Shown: positions 42,933-51,952 of the stretch, piece by piece
How the letters are laid out: the number at the start of each line of letters is the position of its first letter
Position numbering within the stretch: position 1 is the stretch's first letter
NCBI GenBank assembly: GCA_028708945.1
Contig: JAQVXV010000007.1
Span: 19,544-83,543 of the forward strand
DNA: 64,000 nucleotides
Direction: 5' to 3'
From: Bacilli bacterium
Lineage (GTDB): Bacteria; Bacillota_I; Bacilli_A; RF39; UBA660
Notes under the pieces: model-generated
The model's input: the letters and a program-made list of their open reading frames with translations, nothing else
What the model was told of the DNA's origin: nothing
Databases searched by the model: none
Made by a program: the position numbers and the translations under genes

Positions 42933-43943
42933 ATGAAAAATATATATAATTATAAACTAGAAGAATTAGAAAAAATATTAATAGAAAACAATTTTAAAAA
43001 ATATAACGCAAGTCAAATTTATGATTGGTTATATCAAAAAAGGGTATCATCTTTTGAAGAGATGACTAATTTAAAAAAAGAGTTAATAGATTTTTTAAAT
43101 ACTAATTTCGAATTTAATAATATGAGTGTATTAAAAAAAGAAGAAGATGCTGATGTTAAAAAATACTTATTAAATTTAAATGATGATAATACAATTGAAG
43201 CAGTTTTAATGTTTCATAATTATGGTAACAGCTTATGTATATCAACTCAAATAGGTTGTAATATGAACTGTGCTTTTTGTGAAAGTGGCAAACTAAAGAA
43301 AATAAGAGATCTTGAAGCAAGTGAAATGATAAATCAAATCTTAGTGATTGAAAAAGACCTTGGGATAAAAATTACTCATCTTGTTCTTATGGGAATAGGT
43401 GAACCTTTTGATAACTTTGAAAACGTAATGAAGTTTATTGAAATAATCAATCATCCAAAAGGGATAAATATTGGAAGTAGACATATTACTGTTTCTACTT
43501 GTGGTATTACACCTAAAATAATTAAATTTATGGAGATTAACAAACAAGTTAATTTAGCTATTAGCCTACATGCTGCTAATGACGAACTTAGATCTTCGCT
43601 AATGCCAATTAACAAGGTTTATAATATAAATAACTTAATTGGTACTATAAAAAGGTATATAGAAACAACTAATAGAAGAATAACATTTGAATACATTTTA
43701 TTAAAGGATGTAAATGATAGTTATGAGAGTGCTTTAGAGCTATCAAAATTATTAAGAGGGTTAAATTGTTACGTTAATTTAATTCCTTATAATGAAACAA
43801 AAAATAAATTCAAAAAAAGTGATAAAGTAATGGAATTCTACGACACACTGAAAAAAAATAAGATACAAGTTACCGTAAGAAGGGAATTTGGATCAAAAGT
43901 TAGTGCTGCCTGTGGTCAACTTCGTTCAAATTCTAAGGAGTGA
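42933..43943 (+). CDS. rlmN: 23S rRNA (adenine2503-C2)/tRNA methyltransferase RlmN
   Basis: 336 residues. Radical SAM enzyme that methylates A2503 of 23S rRNA (and tRNA). The CxxxCxxC cluster motif is CNMNCAFC (cysteines at residues 109, 113 and 116). The second-cysteine region REFGSKVSAACGQLR contains the C-terminal catalytic cysteine. LVLMGIGEPFDNFENVM and the helical VSTCGITPKI segment are typical. The stop lies 4 bases before prpC, the standard Bacillota order rlmN-prpC-prkC-rsgA-rpe. Confidence 0.97.
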   Translation: MKNIYNYKLEELEKILIENNFKKYNASQIYDWLYQKRVSSFEEMTNLKKELIDFLNTNFEFNNMSVLKKEEDADVKKYLLNLNDDNTIEAVLMFHNYGNSLCISTQIGCNMNCAFCESGKLKKIRDLEASEMINQILVIEKDLGIKITHLVLMGIGEPFDNFENVMKFIEIINHPKGINIGSRHITVSTCGITPKIIKFMEINKQVNLAISLHAANDELRSSLMPINKVYNINNLIGTIKRYIETTNRRITFEYILLKDVNDSYESALELSKLLRGLNCYVNLIPYNETKNKFKKSDKVMEFYDTLKKNKIQVTVRREFGSKVSAACGQLRSNSKE

Positions 43944-43947
43944 AAAA

Positions 43948-44685
43948 ATGGAATATTTTTATTTAACAGATCCAGGAAAAGTAAGAGATCATAATGAAGA
44001 TAGTGTTTTAGTTGTCAAAAATAAAAACGATGAAATATTAATGATTGTTGCAGACGGTATGGGTGGTCATCGCGGTGGTGAAATAGCTGCAAATATTGTC
44101 GTTAGTCAAATTGGCAAAAGATTTGAATCAATGGGAAGTATTGGAGATAAAGAAGATACTATGAATTGGCTCAAAGAAATAGTAAGTGAGGCTAATTCGG
44201 CAATCTATAAATATACTAATGAACATAAAGAGAGCACTGGAATGGGAACTACTCTGGTTATGGCAATTTATACAAAAAATTTCTTAATTTTTGGAAATAT
44301 TGGTGATAGTTCTGGATATGTAATCAGAAATAATAGATTACATAAGATAACAGAAGATCACACATTAGTAAATTTATTGTATAAATCTGGAAAATTAACT
44401 AAAGAAGAAGCACAAGAACATCCAAGAAAAAACATTTTAATGCGAGCTTTAGGTACAAATACACAAGTAGAAATGGATATTTTCGATGTTGATGATGAAA
44501 TTCAAGGAATAATGCTTTGTAGCGATGGTTTAACAAATATGTTAGATGATGAGACAATAGAAAAGGTTATAAACGAAAAAAAACCAGTAGATGAAAAATT
44601 ACAAAAATTAATTCAAAAAAGTAATAACCGAGGAGGAAACGATAATATATCGGTTGCATTACTTGATATGAGAGGTGAAAAATAA
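43948..44685 (+). CDS. prpC: PP2C-type serine/threonine phosphatase (PrpC/Stp)
   Basis: 245 residues. Metal-dependent phosphatase that reverses PrkC phosphorylation. Motifs in order: TDPGKVRDHNEDSVLV, VADGMGGHRGGEIAA (metal-binding aspartates), GMGTTLVMAI, GNIGDSSGYVI, EDHTLVNLLY and the C-terminal LCSDGLTNMLDDE and GGNDNISV. ATG 43948 is selected, preceded by TAAGGAG at 7 bases. The stop overlaps prkC by one base (TAATG), coupling phosphatase and kinase. Confidence 0.95.
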   Translation: MEYFYLTDPGKVRDHNEDSVLVVKNKNDEILMIVADGMGGHRGGEIAANIVVSQIGKRFESMGSIGDKEDTMNWLKEIVSEANSAIYKYTNEHKESTGMGTTLVMAIYTKNFLIFGNIGDSSGYVIRNNRLHKITEDHTLVNLLYKSGKLTKEEAQEHPRKNILMRALGTNTQVEMDIFDVDDEIQGIMLCSDGLTNMLDDETIEKVINEKKPVDEKLQKLIQKSNNRGGNDNISVALLDMRGEK

Positions 44686-46397
44686 TGGTGATAAAAGGTC
44701 AGAAAATAAATGATCGCTATCAGATAATTAGAACGATTGGTGAAGGTGGGATGGCTAATGTTTATTTAGCGTATGACACTATTTTAGATCGAAACGTTGC
44801 TGTTAAAATTTTAAGAGGTGATTTAGCGGATGATGAAAAATTCGTTAAAAAATTTCAAAGAGAAGCAATATCAGCGTCTTCTTTATCACACCCTAATATA
44901 GTTGAAATGTATGACGTTGGAGAAGATGATGGAAATTACTTTATCGTTATGGAATTTATTGATGGTAAAACATTAAAGAACTTAATTAAAAAAAGAGGTG
45001 CTTTAACTTTACCAGAAGTAATAGATATCATGTTACAACTAACCAGCGCAATTGCTTGTGCTCATGAAAGTTATATAATACATCGTGATATTAAACCACA
45101 AAATGTTATGATATTAGATGATGGTATAGTAAAAATAACTGATTTTGGAATTGCTTTAGCAATAAATGCTAATGAATTAACACAAACTAACTCAGTGATG
45201 GGATCAGTTCATTATCTACCACCAGAACAAGCAAACGGTAGTGGTTCAACAATAAGAAGCGATATATATTCACTTGGAATATTGATGTATGAATTAATTA
45301 CTGGAAAGGTTCCTTTTAAAGGTGACAATGCTGTCGAAATAGCAATTAAACAATTAAAAGAACCTATTCCTAGTATTTCTAAGTCAAATCCAGAACTACC
45401 ACAATCATTAGAAAACATTATTTTAAAAGCAACTGCTAAAAATCCTAAAAATAGATATGCCAACGCAATGGAGATGCACGACGATATAAGTACAGCATTA
45501 GACGAAGAAAGAGCTAATGAAAAAAGGATAGTTCATAAGCACCCTGAAAATGACTTAGAAGAAACAAAAAAATTAAAAGCAGTAAAGGATATAAAAGAAA
45601 AACAAGTATTAGAAGAGAGTGATACTTTGGTAAAAACAACTAAAAAAGAAAAAACAGTTCTTAACACATTAATTTGGATAACAGGAACTATCTGCTTACT
45701 TATGGCAGTTATCTTATTAGTTTTTGCTATCATATTACCCAAAGTAACAAAAGTAAAAGAAAATCCAATTCCTGATGTATCAGGATTAACAGTTTTAGAA
45801 GCCGAAAAAAAATTAAAAGATTTAGGTTTTGAAATAAGTACAGAATATGGTGAGGCTAATAGTACTGATATTGAAGAAGGATTAGTAGTAAAAACCACAC
45901 CTGTATTTGGATCAGTTAGAAAACAAGGAACTGAAATAAAATTAATAGTGTCATTAGGAGATAATAAGATTTTAATCGATAATTATGTTGGTGGAAATTA
46001 CTATGAAGTAAAAGGGATGCTCGAAGAAAAAGGTCTATATGTTTTAACAAAAAAACAAGATGTTTCAAAAGATAGTAATAAAAAAGAATCTGACATTTTA
46101 GAACAATCTCCTGAAAAGGGAACATACCTTTCAGAGGGTGATACAATTACTTTATATATTCCAAATATAATAACAGAATATCCCGACTTTAAGGCAGAAA
46201 ACTATAGTGAAAGTGATATTAAAGATTTTTGTACTCAATATAGTTTAGTATGTACTTTTGACTATGTTGAAACATCAGAATATACACCAGGTAAAATTAT
46301 TAGCCAAAATAGAAGTCCAGGAGCTGCTGTTGTTGCTAAAGCTTCTTTAAGAATAGTTATTGCAAAAGCAGTATTAGTGGTTGAAGAAGAGGAATAA
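44685..46397 (+). CDS. prkC: PASTA-domain serine/threonine kinase (PrkC/StkP-type)
   Basis: 570 residues. The cytoplasmic kinase domain (about 10-270) shows the Gly loop IGEGGMANVYLAY, catalytic Lys in VAVKIL, HRDIKPQNVMI and DFGIAL, with the activation segment after it. A juxtamembrane charged linker and a single membrane helix (about 325-350) lead to extracellular PASTA repeats, of which three can be counted (starting about residues 357, 425 and 500). Such kinases sense muropeptides or lipid II and control growth. The gene overlaps prpC and rsgA by one base each. Confidence 0.95.
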   Translation: MVIKGQKINDRYQIIRTIGEGGMANVYLAYDTILDRNVAVKILRGDLADDEKFVKKFQREAISASSLSHPNIVEMYDVGEDDGNYFIVMEFIDGKTLKNLIKKRGALTLPEVIDIMLQLTSAIACAHESYIIHRDIKPQNVMILDDGIVKITDFGIALAINANELTQTNSVMGSVHYLPPEQANGSGSTIRSDIYSLGILMYELITGKVPFKGDNAVEIAIKQLKEPIPSISKSNPELPQSLENIILKATAKNPKNRYANAMEMHDDISTALDEERANEKRIVHKHPENDLEETKKLKAVKDIKEKQVLEESDTLVKTTKKEKTVLNTLIWITGTICLLMAVILLVFAIILPKVTKVKENPIPDVSGLTVLEAEKKLKDLGFEISTEYGEANSTDIEEGLVVKTTPVFGSVRKQGTEIKLIVSLGDNKILIDNYVGGNYYEVKGMLEEKGLYVLTKKQDVSKDSNKKESDILEQSPEKGTYLSEGDTITLYIPNIITEYPDFKAENYSESDIKDFCTQYSLVCTFDYVETSEYTPGKIISQNRSPGAAVVAKASLRIVIAKAVLVVEEEE

Positions 46398-47227
46398 TGA
46401 TTGGTAAGATAATAAAAAACATTAGTAATGATTATACAGTGTTGGTAGAGGATAAAAAGTATGTTTGTAAACCTAGAGGAAAATTTAGAAATCAAAATCA
46501 AACACCTTTAGTGGGAGATATTGTCAAAATAGATGTTGAAAATCAATATATTTTAGAAATATTACCGCGTAAAAACGAATTAACAAGGCCACCTGTTGTA
46601 AACATTGACCAAGTAATAATATTAGTTAGTACTAAAAATCCTGATTTTGATACTAATTTATTGGATAAACTATTAGTAATTATTGAATATAACAATATAC
46701 TACCAATAATTTGTATGTCGAAAACAGATCTTTTGAATGAAAAAGAATTAAAGGAAATCGAAATATACAAAAATTACTATCAAAAAATAGGATATAAAGT
46801 ATTCTTTAATAATGAATTGGATAAAATAAAAGAAATATTAGAAAACAAAATAACTGTTTTTACTGGTCAAAGTGGCAGTGGAAAAAGTACTTTGTTAAAT
46901 AAGTTAGATGAAAATTTAAATTTAAAAACCAATGAAATTTCTTTAACGCTCGGAAGAGGGAAACATACTACTAGACATACTGAATTATTAAACGTATGCA
47001 AAGGATGGGTTGCCGATACACCGGGTTTTTCAGCAATCGATATAAATATTTTAACAAATGAACAAATAAGGGATAATTTTGTTGAATTTAATCTATATCG
47101 TGATGAGTGTAAATATAGAGATTGTAATCATATTAAAGAAGATCATTGTATAATCAAAGAGAAAGTAAATAATAAAGAAATTTTAATAAGTAGATATAAC
47201 AATTATCTAAAGTTTATAAATAAATAG
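46397..47227 (+). CDS. rsgA: Ribosome small-subunit-dependent GTPase RsgA
   Basis: 276 residues. Circularly permuted GTPase for 30S maturation. An N-terminal OB fold (about 1-70) is followed by G4 MSKTDLLN, G1 GQSGSGKSTLLNKL, then the switch region GRGKHTTRH and G3 DTPGFSAID. The C-terminal zinc knuckle is visible as C-K-Y-R-D-C-N-H...H-C. The order G4-G1-G3 confirms the permutation. It overlaps prkC by one base. Confidence 0.96.
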   Translation: MIGKIIKNISNDYTVLVEDKKYVCKPRGKFRNQNQTPLVGDIVKIDVENQYILEILPRKNELTRPPVVNIDQVIILVSTKNPDFDTNLLDKLLVIIEYNNILPIICMSKTDLLNEKELKEIEIYKNYYQKIGYKVFFNNELDKIKEILENKITVFTGQSGSGKSTLLNKLDENLNLKTNEISLTLGRGKHTTRHTELLNVCKGWVADTPGFSAIDINILTNEQIRDNFVEFNLYRDECKYRDCNHIKEDHCIIKEKVNNKEILISRYNNYLKFINK

Positions 47228-47235
47228 GAGGGAAC

Positions 47236-47862
47236 ATGAAAATAGCAGTATCTTTTTTATCAATCACTGAAAACATAAAAGAAAATGTAAGAAAATTAGA
47301 TAATACAAGTATTGACTATCTTCATGTCGATATAATGGATGGTGAATTTGTATCTAATAAAACTTGGGATATTAAAGAAGTAAGTAAAATATTAGAAGGA
47401 ATAACAAAACCAAAAGATGTTCATCTTATGGTAAAAGATATATATAAATATATCGATTCCTTTGCTACTTTAAATCCACATTTTATAACTGTACATTTAG
47501 AGGCACTCCAAAATCCCATAGAAGTTATTGATTATATCAAATCTAAAAATATAAAAGTCGGTTTTTCAATAAAACCAAATACTGAAATAAGTAAATTGGA
47601 ACCATATTTAAAATATTTAGATTTAGTTCTATTAATGAGTGTCGAACCTGGAGCAGGTGGACAAAAATTTATTAAAACCACAAGTGAAAAAATAAGTAAA
47701 TTAAAAGAACAACAAAAAAAATATAATTTTTTGATTGAAGTAGATGGTGGTATTAATGATGAAACTGTTGATTATTGTAAAGATGCAGATATCTTAGTAA
47801 TTGGGAGTTTTATTACTAATAGTGACGACTATGAAGAACAAATAAAGAAGGTGATCAAGTGA
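47236..47862 (+). CDS. rpe: Ribulose-phosphate 3-epimerase
   Basis: 208 residues, slightly short but complete. TIM-barrel enzyme of the pentose phosphate pathway. Motifs: LHVDIMDGEFV (metal/catalytic), DVHLMVKD, SIKPNTEISKL, LLMSVEPGAGGQKF and EVDGGINDETV. Its position behind rsgA is conserved in Bacillota. It is followed with a 4-base overlap by the Fic-like gene. Confidence 0.94.
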   Translation: MKIAVSFLSITENIKENVRKLDNTSIDYLHVDIMDGEFVSNKTWDIKEVSKILEGITKPKDVHLMVKDIYKYIDSFATLNPHFITVHLEALQNPIEVIDYIKSKNIKVGFSIKPNTEISKLEPYLKYLDLVLLMSVEPGAGGQKFIKTTSEKISKLKEQQKKYNFLIEVDGGINDETVDYCKDADILVIGSFITNSDDYEEQIKKVIK

Positions 47863-48509
47863 ATAATGCTTTAGAATCCATATTAAATAAAAAAGAGTAT
47901 TTGAAGGATTATACTGTCAGACTTTGTTTGGAATTAGGAAAACTATCTTTAAATAATTTAAATAGTGTTGAAATCTATGCTTTATTGTTTGACAGAGAAA
48001 AGTTTAGTTATAAATTATATAAAAGTAATGATCTATACGAAATTATTAATACGTATATAACTTTTGATTATATTTTAAAAGAATCTAGGAATAATAAACC
48101 ATTAGATAAAGAATTTATTTATGAAGTAAATAGACTTTTAACTGACAAAAAAATATATCAAGTAATAGAAAAAGAAGGAATGTTTTTCAAATCTAATTTA
48201 AAAACAGTAGATGAACAATTAGATGAAATAATTAACTCTTATAATGGTAAAAATATAAGTATACACCATAAATTAGGGTATCTTTATAATGATATAACTT
48301 TTAATCGTCTGTTTGAAAAAGAAATATTTAAAACAATTACTTTTATTATTAATTATGAATTATTAAAAAATAATTTATTTCCAATAGTATTGGCAAAAGA
48401 AGAACAAGAAACATTTAAGAGTTATATGTTACATAAAAATTTTGAAGGAATTGCTAAAAGAATAAGAGAATTAAGTGAATTTGAAAAAACAAAATACAAT
48501 AATTTTTAA
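47859..48509 (+). CDS. Hypothetical protein, possible degenerate Fic-like domain
   Basis: 216 residues starting at GTG inside the rpe stop. No firm match. The stretch from about residue 85 reads like a Fic scaffold: EVNRLLTDKKIYQ, then HHKLGYLYNDITFNRLFEKE at the position of the usual HPFxxGNGR loop, and KTITFIINYELLKNNLFPIVLAKEEQE resembling the helix after that loop and the following yeLL-N-xxPi segment. The catalytic HPFxDGNGR itself is absent, so AMP-transferase activity is not expected. This is inference from pattern only. Confidence 0.4.
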   Translation: MNNALESILNKKEYLKDYTVRLCLELGKLSLNNLNSVEIYALLFDREKFSYKLYKSNDLYEIINTYITFDYILKESRNNKPLDKEFIYEVNRLLTDKKIYQVIEKEGMFFKSNLKTVDEQLDEIINSYNGKNISIHHKLGYLYNDITFNRLFEKEIFKTITFIINYELLKNNLFPIVLAKEEQETFKSYMLHKNFEGIAKRIRELSEFEKTKYNNF

Positions 48510-48520
48510 TAGGAGGAAAT

Positions 48521-51500
48521 ATGAAAAAGATAACAGTTGATGGAAATGAAGCATGTGCAAAAGTTGCATATATGTTTACTGAAGTAGCGGGTATCTATCC
48601 AATAACTCCATCTAGTACGATGGCAGAATTAGTAGATTCTTGGAGTAATGAGGGATTATTAAATTTATTTGAAGATAAAGTAAAGGTAGTTGAAATGCAA
48701 TCTGAAGCGGGAGCCGCTGGAATGATTCATGGTTCTTTGCAAACAGGATTATTGACAACTACTTTTACTGCTAGCCAAGGATTATTATTAATGATTCCTA
48801 ATATGTATAAAATGGCAGGAGAATTGTTACCAGGCGTATTGCATGTGGCTGCTAGAAGTTTATCAACTCATGCACTTAGTATATTTGGAGATCATCAAGA
48901 CATATATGCAGCAAGACAAACTGGATTTTGTTTACTTGCATCTTCTTCAGTTCAAGATGCCGCCCATTTAGCGGCAGTAGCACATTTGTCAGCAATAAAA
49001 TCTAGTTTACCGTTCTTACATTTCTTTGATGGTTTTAGAACTAGTCATGAAATTAATAAAATAGATATGTTAGAAAAATCCGATCTTGAGGAACTTCTAG
49101 ATAAAGAAGCAGTTTCTAACTTTCGTAAAAGAGCTTTAAATCCTTTAAATCCAGTAACTAAAGGTACAGCCCAAAATGATGATATTTATTTTCAAGTAAC
49201 AGAATCAAGAAATAAAGATTATGATAATGTTACTCATATAGTAAATAATTATATGGAAAAAATTAATACAATTGCTAAAACAGATTATAAACCATTTAAC
49301 TACTATGGGAATCCAAATGCAAAATATGTAATAGTAGCAATGGGTTCTGTTTGTGAAACAATAAAAACGGTGATTGATTATGAAAAAAGCGAAATCGGTC
49401 TTATTGAAGTACATTTATATAGACCTTTCTCCAAAGAATATTTAATAAATGTAATTCCTAATACAGTTAAAAAAATAGCAGTTTTAGATCGTACTAAAGA
49501 ATCTGGATCAATAGGAGAACCTCTTTATTTAGATATAGTAGCCTCTTTAAAAGATAAAGAAATTGAAGTATATGGTGGTCGATATGGATTATCTTCAAAA
49601 GATACAAATCCAGCACAAATAAAAGCTGTTTATGATATGTTAAAAACTAATCCGGTTAACAACTTTACAATTGGAATAGAAGATGATGTAACCCATTTAA
49701 GTTTAAAACTTGATAAAGAATATAAAATCAGTGATTCACTTGAATTTTTAATTTATGGTTATGGAAGCGACGGAATGGTAAGTGCTTCTAAATCAATAAT
49801 AAAATTAATTGGAAATTATACATCAAAATATGCTCAAGGATACTTCCAATATGATTCTAAAAAATCGGGAGGTATTACTTTAGGACATTTAAGATTTTCA
49901 GACAATCCTATAAGGAGTACATATTATGTTCAAGAACCTTCATTAGTAGTATGTACAAAAGATACTTATTTAGATAATTTTGAAATTGTAGAACACCTAA
50001 ATAATAATGGAATATTCATTTTAAATACAAATAAAGATTCACAAGAAATTGTTCAAGAATTAAGTCCGAAAATCAAAAAGATCATCAAAGATAGAAACAT
50101 TAGTTTTTATATTATTGATGCTTATAAATTAGCACAATCAATTGGTCTTTCAAATAAAATAAGCACAATTATGGAAAGTATCATTGTTAAATTAAGCAAT
50201 ATTATGGATTATGATACAGCAAAAAAACATATGAAAGAATATGCTAAAAACCTATATGGAAAAAAAGGTCCTGGTATTGTAGAATCAAATTATAAAGCCA
50301 TTGAACAGGCACCTGATTATTTAGAAAAAATCAATTTGCCAGAAGAAGAATATATACTGGATGATAATACTGAAGATGAGTTATATAAATTAATAAATAA
50401 CCGACAAGGAAATAATATTCCAGTATCTAAATTTTTAAATATGAAAGATGGTACTTTTGAACCAGGTTTAAGCAATAAAGATAAACGAAGAATATCTAAT
50501 GTGGTACCAAAACATATTATAGAAAATTGCATAATGTGTAATCAATGTGCTTTTGTTTGTCCTCACAGTGTAATTAGACCGTTTTTAATTGATGAGGAAG
50601 AATATAAGGATTTGCCAGAAAACATCAAAAAAAGATGCTTAAAACCAGTTTTACCGGCTTTGAAAGAATATCATTATGTATTAGCGATTTCGGCTGCTGA
50701 TTGTACAGGCTGTGGCTTATGTATATCTATTTGTCCAGCACCTAAGTGTAAAGCTTTAGAGTTTCAAGAATTAAATGAAGAAGAACAAGAGATATTTGAT
50801 TATTTAGATAATAATATTAAAGATAAAGGAATTAATCCAACCAATGTAATAAACAGTCAATTTGTAAAACCAAAGTTTGCCTTTAATGGAGCATGTGCAG
50901 GTTGTGGTGAAACTCCTTATTTAAAAGTTTTAACGCAACTATTTGGAAATGAAATGGTAGTTGCAAATGCGACTGGATGTTCATCTATTTATAGTGCAAG
51001 TGCACCTAGCACAGCATATTCATTACCATGGGCAAGTTCTTTATTTGAAGATAATGCTGAATATGGATATGGTATGTTAATTGCAACAAAGACAATTAGA
51101 AATAGAATTAAAAACATCATGGAAAAAAATATGGATAATCCAAATCAAGAACTATTCAAACTTTGGATAGACAATATGGATAATTATGATATTACAAAAG
51201 AAGTTTATGAAAAATTAGATTATAATAAAACACCTGTTGAAATAAACGAATTAAAAGATTACTTAATAAATAGAACAATCTGGATGGTAGGTGGCGATGG
51301 TTGGGCTTATGATATCGGTTATGGTGGAATTGATCATATCTTATCAACAAACGATAATTTTAATATTTTAGTATTAGATAGTCAAGTTTATTCAAATACT
51401 GGAGGACAAACTTCTAAGGCTAGTCCTAAGGGAGTTGTAGCAGCCTTTGCATCGACAGGTAAAATTCAAAATAAAAAAGATTTAGCAAGAATAGCGCTTG

Positions 51501-51913
51501 CTTATCCACATGTTTATGTTGCACAGATAAGTATGGGTGCTAGTATGAATCAAATGTTAAAAGTGTTAAAAGAGGCAAAGGAATATAATGGTCCTTCTAT
51601 TATAATTGCATATTCACCTTGTATAGAACATGGAATAAAAGGCGGAATGGGTAAAAGTGTTGAAAATGAAAAATTAGCGACTTCTTGTGGTTATTTTCCA
51701 ATTTTTAGTTATAATCCACGTACAAAAAAATTCACTCTTGATAGCATTAATACTGATTTTGATTTATATGATGAATTTTTACAAAGTCAAACAAGGTATT
51801 CAATGTTAAAAGCTATTAACCCAAATAATTATGAAAAATTATTAAATGAAAATAAAAAAAATGCTATTGAAAGATTTAACCATTACAAAGATTTACATGA
51901 AAAAAATAATTAA
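48521..51913 (+). CDS. nifJ: Pyruvate:ferredoxin (flavodoxin) oxidoreductase
   Basis: 1,130 residues, the single-chain homodimeric form. It oxidises pyruvate to acetyl-CoA and CO2 with ferredoxin or flavodoxin as acceptor, supplying the AckA pathway. Domain order seen: YPITPSSTMAELVD (domain I substrate site), domain III with LEVHLYRPF-like region (LIEVHLYRPFS), 2[4Fe-4S] ferredoxin domain with CIMCNQCAFVCP and CTGCGLCISICP, and the TPP domain with GACAGCGETPYLK, GGDGWAYDIGYGG and LDSQVYSNTGGQTSK. All are intact, indicating obligate anaerobic or microaerophilic metabolism. Confidence 0.96.
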   Translation: MKKITVDGNEACAKVAYMFTEVAGIYPITPSSTMAELVDSWSNEGLLNLFEDKVKVVEMQSEAGAAGMIHGSLQTGLLTTTFTASQGLLLMIPNMYKMAGELLPGVLHVAARSLSTHALSIFGDHQDIYAARQTGFCLLASSSVQDAAHLAAVAHLSAIKSSLPFLHFFDGFRTSHEINKIDMLEKSDLEELLDKEAVSNFRKRALNPLNPVTKGTAQNDDIYFQVTESRNKDYDNVTHIVNNYMEKINTIAKTDYKPFNYYGNPNAKYVIVAMGSVCETIKTVIDYEKSEIGLIEVHLYRPFSKEYLINVIPNTVKKIAVLDRTKESGSIGEPLYLDIVASLKDKEIEVYGGRYGLSSKDTNPAQIKAVYDMLKTNPVNNFTIGIEDDVTHLSLKLDKEYKISDSLEFLIYGYGSDGMVSASKSIIKLIGNYTSKYAQGYFQYDSKKSGGITLGHLRFSDNPIRSTYYVQEPSLVVCTKDTYLDNFEIVEHLNNNGIFILNTNKDSQEIVQELSPKIKKIIKDRNISFYIIDAYKLAQSIGLSNKISTIMESIIVKLSNIMDYDTAKKHMKEYAKNLYGKKGPGIVESNYKAIEQAPDYLEKINLPEEEYILDDNTEDELYKLINNRQGNNIPVSKFLNMKDGTFEPGLSNKDKRRISNVVPKHIIENCIMCNQCAFVCPHSVIRPFLIDEEEYKDLPENIKKRCLKPVLPALKEYHYVLAISAADCTGCGLCISICPAPKCKALEFQELNEEEQEIFDYLDNNIKDKGINPTNVINSQFVKPKFAFNGACAGCGETPYLKVLTQLFGNEMVVANATGCSSIYSASAPSTAYSLPWASSLFEDNAEYGYGMLIATKTIRNRIKNIMEKNMDNPNQELFKLWIDNMDNYDITKEVYEKLDYNKTPVEINELKDYLINRTIWMVGGDGWAYDIGYGGIDHILSTNDNFNILVLDSQVYSNTGGQTSKASPKGVVAAFASTGKIQNKKDLARIALAYPHVYVAQISMGASMNQMLKVLKEAKEYNGPSIIIAYSPCIEHGIKGGMGKSVENEKLATSCGYFPIFSYNPRTKKFTLDSINTDFDLYDEFLQSQTRYSMLKAINPNNYEKLLNENKKNAIERFNHYKDLHEKNN

Positions 51914-51952
51914 TCTTATACGATAAATTAATAAGATAGTAAGGTGATATAT

